Below are positions 46,675 through 55,356 of a stretch of DNA of 64,000 nucleotides, in pieces. This stretch comes from Cellvibrionales bacterium UBA4451 (GTDB taxonomy: Bacteria > Pseudomonadota > Gammaproteobacteria > Pseudomonadales > Porticoccaceae). How positions within the stretch are numbered: the stretch's first letter is position 1; each line of letters opens with the position of its first letter. The notes under the pieces were generated by a model, which was not told the origin of the DNA, did not search any database, and saw nothing but the letters and a program-made list of their open reading frames with translations. The position numbers were made by a program, and so were the translations under genes. The stretch is taken from NCBI GenBank assembly GCA_002390285.1, contig DGPB01000014.1, positions 124,001-188,000 on the forward strand, written 5' to 3'.

Positions 46675-47277
46675 TTATCGAGGGCGATTCTTGCCCTTCT
46701 GGTGCCGCTCCCAGTTCTCTTCGCTTTTCTTCACACTTTTTCGTAACAATACATAGGTCGAGCCCGTACCACCATGCTGTGGCTGAGCACTATGAAAAGC
46801 TAGCACACCATCCAGTTGTTGAAGCCATTGATTGGTGCAACTTTTCAGCAAGGCGGGCTTTTCACGGTTCTCCCCACGGCCGTGGGTAATCAGCGCGCAG
46901 CGAATATCGTGCTTAATGCAGTCCCGTATAAACTGAAACACCTGTTGCTGAGCTTGCACCACCGTCAGTCGGTGTAAGTCGAGTCGAGAGTCGGAGGCGT
47001 ATTTACCTAAACGAAGATTTTTGAAGACCCCATGCTGTACTCCATCGCGTTTAAAGCTGAGCACATCTCTGGGTTTAACTGGAGGTATAAATTCTTCTGA
47101 AGACAACGAATCACAATTTTGAGGCGGTACCTGTTGGGCATCACGTCGACGTATCGCCAAGCCGGGTATCTGTTCCACCGTTTTTTTCAAATGAGCGCGA
47201 TCTGCCGTTTTTTTCAACGGTTTCACATCACCCATTTCTTCATGAAAAAACTTTGTATCGTCGTCTGTCACAGTCAC
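46675..47277 (-). CDS. smrA: Smr-domain endonuclease-like protein
   Basis: 200 residues. The C-terminal Smr domain (about 105-190) has the three hallmark motifs LDLHRLTVVQAQ, ITHGRGENREKPALLK and GGTGSTYVLLRK. The N-terminal region is charged and contains the family stretch VKPRDVLSFKRDGVQHGVFK. E. coli relatives SmrA/SmrB cut DNA or collided-ribosome mRNA. The SmrA (YdaL-like) subtype is favoured by the N-terminal pattern, with moderate certainty. Confidence 0.85.
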   Translation of the reverse strand: MTVTDDDTKFFHEEMGDVKPLKKTADRAHLKKTVEQIPGLAIRRRDAQQVPPQNCDSLSSEEFIPPVKPRDVLSFKRDGVQHGVFKNLRLGKYASDSRLDLHRLTVVQAQQQVFQFIRDCIKHDIRCALITHGRGENREKPALLKSCTNQWLQQLDGVLAFHSAQPQHGGTGSTYVLLRKSVKKSEENWERHQKGKNRPR

Positions 47278-47636
47278 CGGCCTACTTGCTACCGCCTACA
47301 TGAGCGGCAGCTATTATAGGCTGTCATTATACGCAGTTATTGACGTCTTAATCGTACTCAAGCAACACCTTCTCGCTCAAGGTCACCCACCATAAACCGC
47401 TCTCAGGCAAGCTCATAGGCAATAACACTGGTGGGCTTTCGTAGGTCTCTGGCCACAGAAAAAATCCTTGGCAGAGTTTCCTCCGCTATAACACCCAACA
47501 AATAATTAAATATTGTTCAGGTTAATCATTTTTAAATTCGAATTAAATCTATTTTTAACGCATCAATAATTGAAAGCTATTGATTGAAGAATAATGATTG
47601 AACATCACCTCTCAAAACAGTCACTTCTCTAGATAG
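47278..47636. other. Intergenic region between smrA and the L7/L12-like gene
   Basis: 359 AT-rich bases. It includes several TTGA/ATTGA short repeats near 47565-47605 and a small TTTAAATTCGAATTAAA palindrome near 47530. No gene, terminator or recognisable operator was found. Confidence 0.45.
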
Positions 47637-48197
47637 CTAGTCTGGATCACTAACAGACAAGCTTGATGTATCCACATCTCGAGCAACAAAAACATTTTTG
47701 TCTTCATCAGCTAAGACATCGGCACCTTCTTCAGCCACGTTCAAGTATGAAGTGTCTATATCAACAGGAATGAAATCTTTTTGATCCGCTGCAGAAAGTA
47801 CATCTGACCCGACAGGCGCCACATCAAAATCTACCTCTTTAAGCACCGGCTGCAAGGGCTGCGGGTCATCTTCAGATGGTGCCTCCTGGTCAATGCCAGA
47901 GCCACTTTCTGGCGAAACTACTGGTGCGACTAAAGGTGTTTCTTCTGATACGTCTTCATCCACCACAGAGGGACGAATATCAACCAAAGCTCCCGCTGTT
48001 AACAGGGAAGACTGATAACGTTCAGCCGTCGCTAAGTCCACGTTACGCTTCACTACAACGGGCTTGCCGGAAAACATTTGGTCAATGCGTGCAGCATCGG
48101 CATTAAATAGCTGTCCTAGGCGCTGCTTAACCTCTACCACAGGCTGCCCTGCAAGTACGTCACCACGAAAGATCACTTCATAACATGCTTCACTCAT
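47637..48197 (-). CDS. L7/L12-C-like domain protein with acidic repeat tail
   Basis: 186 residues from the ATG at 48197 (MSEACYEVIFRGD). The first 75 residues resemble the ribosomal L7/L12 C-terminal fold: a VIFRGDVLAGQPVVEVKQRL helix-turn, a second helix, and LTAGALVDIRP. An acidic Pro/Glu linker follows. The end carries two related repeats of about 28 residues: VAPVGSDVLSAADQKDFIPV with DIDTSYLN, and VAEEGADVLADEDKNVFVAR with DVDTSSLS. It is soluble and has no signal peptide. The family occurs in Gammaproteobacteria and its function is unknown. Confidence 0.7.
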   Translation of the reverse strand: MSEACYEVIFRGDVLAGQPVVEVKQRLGQLFNADAARIDQMFSGKPVVVKRNVDLATAERYQSSLLTAGALVDIRPSVVDEDVSEETPLVAPVVSPESGSGIDQEAPSEDDPQPLQPVLKEVDFDVAPVGSDVLSAADQKDFIPVDIDTSYLNVAEEGADVLADEDKNVFVARDVDTSSLSVSDPD

Positions 48198-48278
48198 AAC
48201 ACTCTTAACCCGTAACACTACCGTCCATTGATAGTTAAGCCGCTGATATTTATTTGGCGTCTGTTAACTATCCTAGTA

Positions 48279-48668
48279 TCAATTTAACCGACGAAGCAAG
48301 TCGATAACACGCTTTTCAATGTCATTCCGAACAGAACGAAACTCATCCTCTGACAAATGCTTTGGATCGGGCAGCCCCCAATCCTCCCTGATTTTTCCTT
48401 TCACCCAAGGGCAATTGTCACCACAACCCATAGTAATAACTGCATCGTAGTCAATATCTGGCATTTCATCTAATGATTGAGAACGATGCTCACCCATGTC
48501 ATACCCCAACTCAGCCATGGTCGCCATCGCCTTCAAATTAATCTGTCCAGAAGGGCTTGATCCGGCGCTATGTACTGCCACATCATCGGCTTTATGAATA
48601 TGACTAAATGCTTCGGCCAACTGACTACGGCAGGAATTCTCAACACAGACAAAAAGAACATTTTTCAT
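48279..48668 (-). CDS. arsC: Arsenate reductase, LMW-phosphatase (thioredoxin) type
   Basis: 129 residues. The phosphatase loop CVENSCRS gives C8-x5-R14; C82 and C86 in MGCGDNCPW can carry the disulfide relay of thioredoxin-coupled arsenate reductases. The PDP-type Asp is in GLPDPKHL. No arsR, arsB or acr3 is adjacent, so it may serve basal arsenate tolerance or another phosphatase role. Confidence 0.85.
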   Translation of the reverse strand: MKNVLFVCVENSCRSQLAEAFSHIHKADDVAVHSAGSSPSGQINLKAMATMAELGYDMGEHRSQSLDEMPDIDYDAVITMGCGDNCPWVKGKIREDWGLPDPKHLSEDEFRSVRNDIEKRVIDLLRRLN

Positions 48669-48739
48669 TGGGTAGACCCTCTCTTCTTTTTATCGGGATC
48701 AAAACCGAATTGCAATAGCGGCAACCCCCCCCACCAACC

Positions 48740-49114
48740 TCAATTGAAGCCAATGAGTAACCAGGTAATAAGCGCCAACCCCAAGGACAGCATAACGGCT
48801 GCCGAACCTTGGTCTTTGGCGCGACCAGACAGCTCATGGTGCTCTTCTCCGATCCGATCAACTACCGCTTCTACCGCGGAGTTCAACAGCTCTACCATTA
48901 ACACCAGCAATACCGAGCCCACCAGTAAAATCAGTTCTACCGGGGTATCTGCCACTATCAGCGCAAGAGGTATTAAGACTGTCGCCAATACCACCTCCAC
49001 TCGAAAAGCTTCTTCGTGTTTAAAACAGGACAGCAGCCCTTGTCGAGAGTAGTTAGATGCGTTCACCATTCGGCGTTTCAGTAACCCGAGAATGCCTGGT
49101 TGTTCATTATTCAA
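48740..49114 (-). CDS. dgkA: Diacylglycerol kinase
   Basis: 124 residues with three membrane helices. The N-terminal amphipathic part contains NASNYSRQGLLSCFKHEEAFRVE, and the DgkA signature is ELLNSAVEAVVDRIGEE. It phosphorylates diacylglycerol released during envelope glycolipid synthesis. Its start overlaps the cysE stop by 4 bases (ATGA), so the two are translationally coupled. Confidence 0.95.
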   Translation of the reverse strand: MNNEQPGILGLLKRRMVNASNYSRQGLLSCFKHEEAFRVEVVLATVLIPLALIVADTPVELILLVGSVLLVLMVELLNSAVEAVVDRIGEEHHELSGRAKDQGSAAVMLSLGLALITWLLIGFN

Positions 49115-49938
49115 ATGCCATCTCCATCAATTCTTTGATCCATTTCACGGGCAGGTTCTGCCTCACTTGGGTGGCCTACAATTTTTGCAGGCACACCGGC
49201 CACAGTGGTATGAGCAGGCACCGGTTCCAACACCAGACTGCCAGCACCAATTTTAGCACCTTCGCCCACTTCAATATTGCCAAGAATTTTTGCGCCTGCC
49301 GCAATTAACACGCCGCAACGAATTTTTGGATGACGATCCCCGGCGTGCGCGCCGGTTCCACCCAAGGTAACGGAATGCAACATAGAAACATTATTACCAA
49401 CCACAGCTGTCTCACCGATCACCATCCCTGTGGCATGGTCAATCATAATGCCACTACCAATCTGGGCTGCTGGGTGTATATCCACTGCGAAAATTTCAGA
49501 CACCCTGTTTTGTAAATAAAGTGCTAGGGACTGCCGACCATTTCGCCACAACCAGTTGGCCACCCGGTATATCTGCAACGCATGAAATCCTTTGAAATAA
49601 AGTAGCGGCAAGCAATATTGATCACAGGCCGGATCCCGCTCCACATAGGCCGTCAAATCCTTGCGCATGCTATCGCCAATGGCTGGCTCGGCTACCATTG
49701 CCTCGATAAATACTTCCCGAATCGTCAGAGCTGACAACACGGTATTATCAATTTGTACTGCCAAGTTGTAGGACAGCGCCTCTTCCAAGGACTGATGGCT
49801 CAGCACTGCATCATAAAAGAAGCTAGTCAGTATGGGCTCCTGTTGGGAAAGCACAGCCACTTCAGCTTGAATCGTTACCCACAACCAATCACTACTCTGA
49901 GAGTTCTTACTCTGTCCCACCTGTTTCTCTTTACTCAT
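49111..49938 (-). CDS. cysE: Serine O-acetyltransferase
   Basis: Acetylates serine with acetyl-CoA, the first step of cysteine synthesis. An N-terminal helical domain precedes the left-handed beta-helix hexapeptide domain with FAVDIHPAAQIGSGIMIDH, the catalytic His in SVTLGGTGAHAGDRHPKIRCG and the C-terminal GVPAKIVG. 275 residues. The start region is a perfect 16-base tandem duplication (49923-49954), so a second ATG lies upstream out of frame. The cysE-dgkA pairing is unusual in my memory. Confidence 0.95.
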   Translation of the reverse strand: MSKEKQVGQSKNSQSSDWLWVTIQAEVAVLSQQEPILTSFFYDAVLSHQSLEEALSYNLAVQIDNTVLSALTIREVFIEAMVAEPAIGDSMRKDLTAYVERDPACDQYCLPLLYFKGFHALQIYRVANWLWRNGRQSLALYLQNRVSEIFAVDIHPAAQIGSGIMIDHATGMVIGETAVVGNNVSMLHSVTLGGTGAHAGDRHPKIRCGVLIAAGAKILGNIEVGEGAKIGAGSLVLEPVPAHTTVAGVPAKIVGHPSEAEPAREMDQRIDGDGI

Positions 49939-49954
49939 GTTTCTCTTTACTCAT
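49923..49954. repeat. 16-bp tandem duplication at the cysE start codon
   Basis: Two perfect copies of GTTTCTCTTTACTCAT (49923-49938 and 49939-49954). On the minus strand each contains ATGAGTAAAGAGAAAC. The upstream ATG opens a 7-codon frame (MSKEKHE) that ends in TAA overlapping the real cysE start. Confidence 0.85.
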
Positions 49955-49975
49955 ACTTTACGCGTTAGGGACGCA

Positions 49976-50674
49976 TTATTTTCTGATACAGGCGGAAAAA
50001 ATAAACTTGGGGATAATTTCATCCAGACAATTCAATATCGTATCTTTCAATACCAGCTCACTATTATCCAAAATTTTACGGATATACTGGGCATTTAATC
50101 GCGCTTCAAACTGTTGCGCCACAGGCGAATAACTCAAGTGCCAAGGCTCCGGGGCCACACCACCATTATCATGTTCATAAGGCCAGACAAAACCATATTC
50201 TCCGGCATGCTCGCCCAGCCAACAACTCAGCTTATGGAACGGACCATTCTGCTGGTACTCATCTGGGGTCAATTGTAATACGTAATTCGGAGATACCGCT
50301 GCCGCATCCCATACATCCATATCCGTCCCCCAGTGGTGCCGGGAACAGCCGGGCAGCGCCGACCAACGCAACATGGCAAACGCCCTTTCCCGCTCACTCA
50401 TATTGACCAGGTTAAAGGGCTGAGATTGATCATCTAATACCAGCCGATGACCACTGGCTTTGGCATTCCAGATAGTCAATTGCCGCTCAAATGAACGAAA
50501 ACCACTCGCCACCTGTAGGTCAATTCCTTTCTCAGCAGCCACTGCTTGCAGGGACTGAAATGGGGCTACCACCGCCTGATGCAGCAAACAGTCACCATTC
50601 AGTTCGCTCAAATGTTCTTCGGTCTTGCCGCTGACCATTTCTAATGTAACGTGCATAGGGTATTTCTCTGCCAA
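49976..50674 (-). CDS. M15 family D-alanyl-D-alanine carboxypeptidase-like protein
   Basis: 232 residues without signal peptide. VASGFRSFERQLTIW, the zinc pattern SRHHWGTDMDVW and the later EPWHLSY give the His-x6-Asp...His set of LAS/M15 peptidases (VanY/DacY type). It could trim cell-wall peptides. The lack of a signal peptide is shared by several proteobacterial relatives, which suggests cytoplasmic peptidoglycan recycling (inference). The ORF starts with ATG; no strong Shine-Dalgarno sequence. Confidence 0.85.
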   Translation of the reverse strand: MAEKYPMHVTLEMVSGKTEEHLSELNGDCLLHQAVVAPFQSLQAVAAEKGIDLQVASGFRSFERQLTIWNAKASGHRLVLDDQSQPFNLVNMSERERAFAMLRWSALPGCSRHHWGTDMDVWDAAAVSPNYVLQLTPDEYQQNGPFHKLSCWLGEHAGEYGFVWPYEHDNGGVAPEPWHLSYSPVAQQFEARLNAQYIRKILDNSELVLKDTILNCLDEIIPKFIFSACIRK

Positions 50675-50787
50675 CCCACCACTTATCGTGTTGTAGCACC
50701 TTAATATGACAAGCGTTATTTTGCTATGCTGTACCCATTAAAACAGCCCATACAAAAATAGGCATGCACAACAGGGAGCTGCTTACC

Positions 50788-51612
50788 ATGAAAGAAGAAC
50801 TCGAACAATTTCAAACAATCTACAACACCATCGTAGAATTTTTTATCACGTATAGTTTCCAGTTACTAGGGGCACTGATTATCGTGCTAATTGGCATGAT
50901 TGTAGCCAGTCGCGTTGCTGGTGGTGTATTAAGACTCTGCGAAAAGAAAGAGCTGGATATTACCCTTAGCCGATTTATAGCCAGCTTTGTCAAAATTGTC
51001 ATCATTGTCGGTGTGGCTATTATTGCTCTCGGCAAGATAGGTGTCAGCGTCACTCCATTTGTCGCCGCCATTGGTGCCATTTCTCTGGGTGCTGGTTTGG
51101 CGGTTCAGGGCCTGTTGGCCAACTACGGCGCAGGACTCAATATCATCATCACCCGACCCTTTGTGATTGGCGACACCATTACTGTAAAAGGTGAAACCGG
51201 CTTAGTGGATGAAGTCCACATGGCCTTCACTGTGCTGAAGGACGAAGATGATGTACGGATCACTATTCCCAACCGCCATATCGTCGGTGAAATATTACAC
51301 AACTCAGCTGCCAACAAATTGGCCGAAACAACCATTGGTGTCAGCTACGGGTCTGACCCAGAAAAAGTCATGGAGGTGCTACACGCTGTGCTTAAAAAGC
51401 AAGGGGTCGCTGAAGCTAGAACACCACTGATCGGTATCGACAGCTTTGGTGATAGCGGTATTAATTTCGGTGTACGTTTTTGGGTACCCACCCAACGGTT
51501 TCACGAACTTCGTTTTAGCGTTAACAATGCGATTTACAACGCGTTAGATGTGGCGGGTATTACTATTCCATTCCCACAAAGGGAAGTGCGACTGCTCAAC
51601 GAAAAGAGCTAG
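50788..51612 (+). CDS. mscS: Small-conductance mechanosensitive channel, MscS type
   Basis: 274 residues from the ATG at 50788, which has AGGGAG upstream; an ATG at 50764 lacks one. Three membrane helices: about 17-40, 60-85 and the pore helix GAISLGAGLAVQGLLANYGAG near 90-115 with the Gly/Ala packing of MscS TM3. The cytoplasmic beta domain has FVIGDTITVKGETGLV and IPNRHIVGEILHN. It releases solutes at osmotic downshock. Confidence 0.94.
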   Translation: MKEELEQFQTIYNTIVEFFITYSFQLLGALIIVLIGMIVASRVAGGVLRLCEKKELDITLSRFIASFVKIVIIVGVAIIALGKIGVSVTPFVAAIGAISLGAGLAVQGLLANYGAGLNIIITRPFVIGDTITVKGETGLVDEVHMAFTVLKDEDDVRITIPNRHIVGEILHNSAANKLAETTIGVSYGSDPEKVMEVLHAVLKKQGVAEARTPLIGIDSFGDSGINFGVRFWVPTQRFHELRFSVNNAIYNALDVAGITIPFPQREVRLLNEKS

Positions 51613-51622
51613 AAGAAACCAG

Positions 51623-51652
51623 CTGGCGTCATAAATAGCGCCAGTTTACCTT
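51623..51652 (+). terminator. Weak terminator after mscS
   Basis: CTGGCG (51623-51628) pairs with CGCCAG (51639-51644), followed by TTTACCTTT. The stem is short and the T-run interrupted; it overlaps the 3' end of the convergent YiiX-like gene. Confidence 0.4.
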
Positions 51653-52380
51653 TCCCCCCAATCAACCAGATGCGGATCAAAACCAGTGGCAAGGGTGGGT
51701 TTGATTACCTCAAAATAAGGGGAAAGATCAAAATCTCTTGGTGTAAAAAGACTGTGATGTCGGATATTAAGGATTTCTCGATAGGTCTCTTGGAATAACG
51801 GGTCCATAGATTTTTCCACCGTCACTTCCGGCAAAATTGGATACTTAACTGACTGAAAAGACTGAGCGATCAGTGATGAACAAATCGCCTGAGTGGGATC
51901 TCCGCTACCAAGGGAGAGCATTCGTCGTTTCCAGCGATTCGGTACGGGCGGGGTCTGAATCAAATAGCGCATCAAGTCGATGATATTTTTCAAATCATAA
52001 CGAAGCCCCAATCTATCGGTAGAAAAAGCCAGCAAAGCATCTATTTCTTTCTCATCAAGTCCCACTGGCCGACAGATACGGGTATGAAGTTTGCTATAGC
52101 TATCGAGGGTAACAAGACGAACACCTTCTTGAACGTCCGCCTCCACGAGCATTCGAGACTGACCGTCATAGTCGCCCACATACAAAGCCGCATGAGACCA
52201 AGTAGATTGCGTAAGGTATTTAATTGCTAAACTAAATCGGCTAACGCCTTCCACCAAGAGCACATCTCCACGGCGGATGGTGGTCGCTAACAATTCAGGA
52301 CGGCATGATGCCGGGCTGACATAACGCGGTTCTGACAATTTTCTCGCCAACCACCGGCCAACTCGCTCCCGAATCATCAA
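51646..52380 (-). CDS. YiiX/YebB-like permuted NlpC/P60 protein
   Basis: 244 residues. The permuted papain-like core has RRGDVLLVEGVSRFSLAIKYL, the His in STWSHAALYVG and the nucleophile in AICSSLIAQSF. These are thiol hydrolases or acyltransferases acting on peptides or lipids; the exact substrate is unknown. No signal peptide. The ATG has AGGAGCTTT nearby. It is followed upstream by a LEA-type lipoprotein on the same strand, 62 bases away. Confidence 0.82.
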   Translation of the reverse strand: MMIRERVGRWLARKLSEPRYVSPASCRPELLATTIRRGDVLLVEGVSRFSLAIKYLTQSTWSHAALYVGDYDGQSRMLVEADVQEGVRLVTLDSYSKLHTRICRPVGLDEKEIDALLAFSTDRLGLRYDLKNIIDLMRYLIQTPPVPNRWKRRMLSLGSGDPTQAICSSLIAQSFQSVKYPILPEVTVEKSMDPLFQETYREILNIRHHSLFTPRDFDLSPYFEVIKPTLATGFDPHLVDWGER

Positions 52381-52442
52381 AGAAAAGCTCCTGTTTAAAC
52401 TGGACTACTATCTAGCAGGCTTCGCCCTATCAACCTGAAAAA

Positions 52443-52919
52443 TCACTGACCGAGGTCCAGAGAACCCGACTCCACTATAGTGATGGGCCACCGCCACCAA
52501 CCGGTACTGATACGAGTTTCCAATTCAAATTCAACAAGCCCAGCATCACTGTTCAACAGTGATTCAATCGCCCTGAATCCACCAAATAGGTTGGCTGATG
52601 CTTCCAGCCTTATCGCCGACTGCCCATAAGCGGGAATAGGTTGCAATCCAGAGGACACACCACTGACAACCTTGTGCCCTTGTATTTTTAGATGATAGGA
52701 AAATCCAGCAATTTTTAACTGTGCGTCATTAGGATTTAGGATGTTCAAACTTATGGCAAAGCGTTGCTCAAGCCCCTTTCGGGAAAGAGGCTCAATATTG
52801 GTCAATTGAACCTCCGGCTGTTGGTAGCTGGGAGAAAACATGGCGCACGAGGTCAACAACCAGGCTGAGGCAAGAAAACTACATACTTTTATTGCCTTCA
52901 TGGCTCTTGGCGCACTCAT
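52443..52919 (-). CDS. LEA type 2 (WHy-like) lipoprotein
   Basis: 158 residues. The lipobox LLTSC at about residue 25 marks a lipid-anchored envelope protein. The LEA14/WHy-like beta domain has LNILNPNDAQLKIAGFSYHL. Such domains occur in outer-membrane stress lipoproteins; the role is not established. GAGGAG sits 6 bases before the ATG. It is 14 bases downstream of the CDF gene and probably co-transcribed. Confidence 0.8.
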   Translation of the reverse strand: MSAPRAMKAIKVCSFLASAWLLTSCAMFSPSYQQPEVQLTNIEPLSRKGLEQRFAISLNILNPNDAQLKIAGFSYHLKIQGHKVVSGVSSGLQPIPAYGQSAIRLEASANLFGGFRAIESLLNSDAGLVEFELETRISTGWWRWPITIVESGSLDLGQ

Positions 52920-52933
52920 ATATGGCTCCTCAT

Positions 52934-53884
52934 CTAGTCCTCTACATCTGGTTCAAAAAATAGCCACATGACCTGTGGAAATTCGAACCTGAAAGCTGAT
53001 TCTACACGGTTTATCTCATCAATCAGTGCCCGGTCACTACTGACCGGAACCATTTTTGCTTTAACGGCCACCATCACATCTGAACCCATCTGCAGAGTCA
53101 CAATATTAAAAACAGTGGACACTGTAGACTGTTGCTGAAGAAAATTCACCATGGCATCTTTCACTAAGGGCTCTACGCCCTGCCCAACCAACAGTGCTTT
53201 AACCTCTCTCCCCACAAGAACAGCTATCGCTATCAGCAAAACGCCAATAGCCATGCTGCCAAGTGCATCATATACCGGGTTTCCGGTAATCATCGTGGCA
53301 GATAATGCTACTAGGGCAAACGTCAGCCCCAACAATGCCGCTATCTCTTCCCCAAAAACCACTAACAGTTCACTGTGTCGGGTTTCCCTAAACCAATGCC
53401 ATAGAGTCCGGCCATAGCGCACCTTGTTTATCTCTTTCAGGCAACCAAGAAGAGACAAGCCCTCAGCAATCACGGAAAATACCAGCACAGCAATTGCAAT
53501 CCAAGGTGATTCGAGAGGCTTGGGAGCATGAAGCTTATGCCAGCCCTCGTAGATAGAAAACATCCCGCCCACCGAAAACAACAACAACGCTACAATAAAC
53601 GACCAAAAGTAAATTTCTTTACCATACCCAAGGGGGTAATCTGGCGATGGCGGTTGCCTGGCCCGCTTCATACCCAGCAATAGTAATAATTGATTAACTG
53701 TGTCAGCCAGAGAGTGAATGGCTTCAGCCAGCATCGCACTCGAATGGGTCACAATAGCGGCCACCCCCTTGGCGACAGCAATTGCAGCGTTAGCTGTGAG
53801 GGCATAGAGAATACTTCTGGTAGAATCAGCACCGCTAGACACAGGTTCGCTCCCAGCTATTGAATTTTTCGAAACAGATCGCAT
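52934..53884 (-). CDS. Cation diffusion facilitator family transporter
   Basis: 316 residues with six membrane helices. Helix 2 has SSAMLAEAIHSLADTVNQ with HxxxD. The hallmark GYGKEIYFWSFIVALLLFSVGG places it in the ZnT9-like CDF group. Helix 5 has VYDALGSMAIGVLL, where the second metal residue of classic zinc exporters is replaced by Ser, as is common in this group. The C-terminal part is a cytoplasmic ferredoxin-like domain. Metal unknown, probably Zn, Mn or Fe. Confidence 0.85.
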   Translation of the reverse strand: MRSVSKNSIAGSEPVSSGADSTRSILYALTANAAIAVAKGVAAIVTHSSAMLAEAIHSLADTVNQLLLLLGMKRARQPPSPDYPLGYGKEIYFWSFIVALLLFSVGGMFSIYEGWHKLHAPKPLESPWIAIAVLVFSVIAEGLSLLGCLKEINKVRYGRTLWHWFRETRHSELLVVFGEEIAALLGLTFALVALSATMITGNPVYDALGSMAIGVLLIAIAVLVGREVKALLVGQGVEPLVKDAMVNFLQQQSTVSTVFNIVTLQMGSDVMVAVKAKMVPVSSDRALIDEINRVESAFRFEFPQVMWLFFEPDVED

Positions 53885-53954
53885 CTTATAGTGAGCAAAC
53901 CACTGACACCAGACTCACATATCAGACTGACAGACCAAACTAAGGAGACATTGA

Positions 53955-54848
53955 GTGTTACGAATTGGATTATTCATGGCCACCAACATTGCCATACTGG
54001 CACTGTTTACCATTGTGTATAAGGCGCTTGGGCTCGAGCAGTATCTAGCGTCACAGGGGGTATATACCAACCTCACTGGCCTGCTAATTATGTGCGCCCT
54101 TTTCGGTTTTGGTGGCTCATTTATATCCCTACTAATATCGAAATGGATGGCCAAACGAAGCTCAGGCACTCAAATTATTGAGAAACCCAGCACACCTGAC
54201 GAACGGTGGCTGATGGAAACGGTGGCTGACTTAGCCAAAAAAGCGGGCATTGATATGCCAGAGGTCGGCATTTTCCCCGCACAACAATCTAATGCCTTTG
54301 CCACGGGCTGGAACAAGAATAATGCACTGGTTGCCGTCAGTGCCGGACTGTTACAGCGGTTTGACAAGGAAGAAGTTCGAGCCGTATTGGCTCATGAAAT
54401 TGGCCATGTGGCCAATGGAGATATGATTACCCTAACCCTCATACAAGGGGTACTGAATACCTTTGTGATGTTCTTTGCTCGCATTATCGGCTCTGTCATC
54501 GATAAAGTAGTGTTTAAGAATCAGCGCGGCGGCGGTATCGGCTATTTTGTTATTGTGATGGTGCTACAAGTAGTACTGGGTATTTTTGCCTCCATGATTG
54601 TCATGAGATTCTCTCGCTGGCGCGAATTTCGCGCCGACCATGCCGGCGCTCAGTTAGCAGGCCGCGGCGCCATGATTGGCGCACTACAAAAACTGCAAGC
54701 TGAAACCCAAGCACATGTGCCCAACCAAATGCCGGACACCCTCACGGCCTTCGGTATCTCCAGCGGCTGGAAACAACATGCGAGCCGCCTGTTTATGTCA
54801 CACCCACCATTGGAAGAACGCATTGAGGCCCTGCGTCGTGGGCTATAA
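53955..54848 (+). CDS. htpX: Membrane zinc protease HtpX
   Basis: 297 residues. Two N-terminal helices (about 5-22 and 40-62), then the zinc motif HEIGH at 147-151 with the downstream Glu in SRWREFRADHAGA, and two more helices between. The C-terminal SHPPLEERIEALRRG is typical. It degrades damaged membrane proteins with FtsH. It starts at GTG with AAGGAGA 6 bases before. Confidence 0.95.
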   Translation: MLRIGLFMATNIAILALFTIVYKALGLEQYLASQGVYTNLTGLLIMCALFGFGGSFISLLISKWMAKRSSGTQIIEKPSTPDERWLMETVADLAKKAGIDMPEVGIFPAQQSNAFATGWNKNNALVAVSAGLLQRFDKEEVRAVLAHEIGHVANGDMITLTLIQGVLNTFVMFFARIIGSVIDKVVFKNQRGGGIGYFVIVMVLQVVLGIFASMIVMRFSRWREFRADHAGAQLAGRGAMIGALQKLQAETQAHVPNQMPDTLTAFGISSGWKQHASRLFMSHPPLEERIEALRRGL

Positions 54849-54902
54849 CGTACTGCGAACTGCGGCAAGAAAAGGGTCGTTTGTGTCACCAGGTGCGCCT
54901 GA

Positions 54903-55259
54903 ATGACCCAACACATATGCACGATGGATGAACTGCCAGAATTCGGTAGCTTGGAGCTAAAAGTGAACGGTAACGCCTGCTTTGCTGTGCGCCAAGGGCA
55001 GGAAATCTATCTCTATCGCAATATCTGCCCTCATTTGGGGCTACCCTTAAATCTAATGCCCGACCAATTTCTGGATTACGATAAGCGTTACATTCAGTGC
55101 ACCAGCCACGGCGCTCTATTTAAAATAGGCACAGGTCTATGTGTCGTGGGCCCCTGTCAGGGAAAATCGTTGCAATCACTCGCCTGCGAGGTAAGAGAAG
55201 GTATGGTTTTTTTAACCGAAGATGCATTGGCTAAATCCGCTGAGAGTGAAAATGAATAA
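54903..55259 (+). CDS. Rieske [2Fe-2S] protein
   Basis: 118 residues. The cluster is bound by CPHLG (Cys-x-His) near residue 43 and CTSHGALF (Cys-x2-His) near residue 73, the Rieske pairs. No membrane anchor or oxygenase domain is present, so it is a soluble ferredoxin-type electron carrier. Its partner enzyme is not evident. It lies 54 bases after htpX. Confidence 0.88.
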   Translation: MTQHICTMDELPEFGSLELKVNGNACFAVRQGQEIYLYRNICPHLGLPLNLMPDQFLDYDKRYIQCTSHGALFKIGTGLCVVGPCQGKSLQSLACEVREGMVFLTEDALAKSAESENE

Positions 55260-55356
55260 CCCAGGGCCGACCATTGAATTTTAGAACCTCGGCCCCATCT
55301 AATCCCCAAGTCATTTGCTACAAGCCATTTAACAGTAATTCCCATAGGAGACCCCC

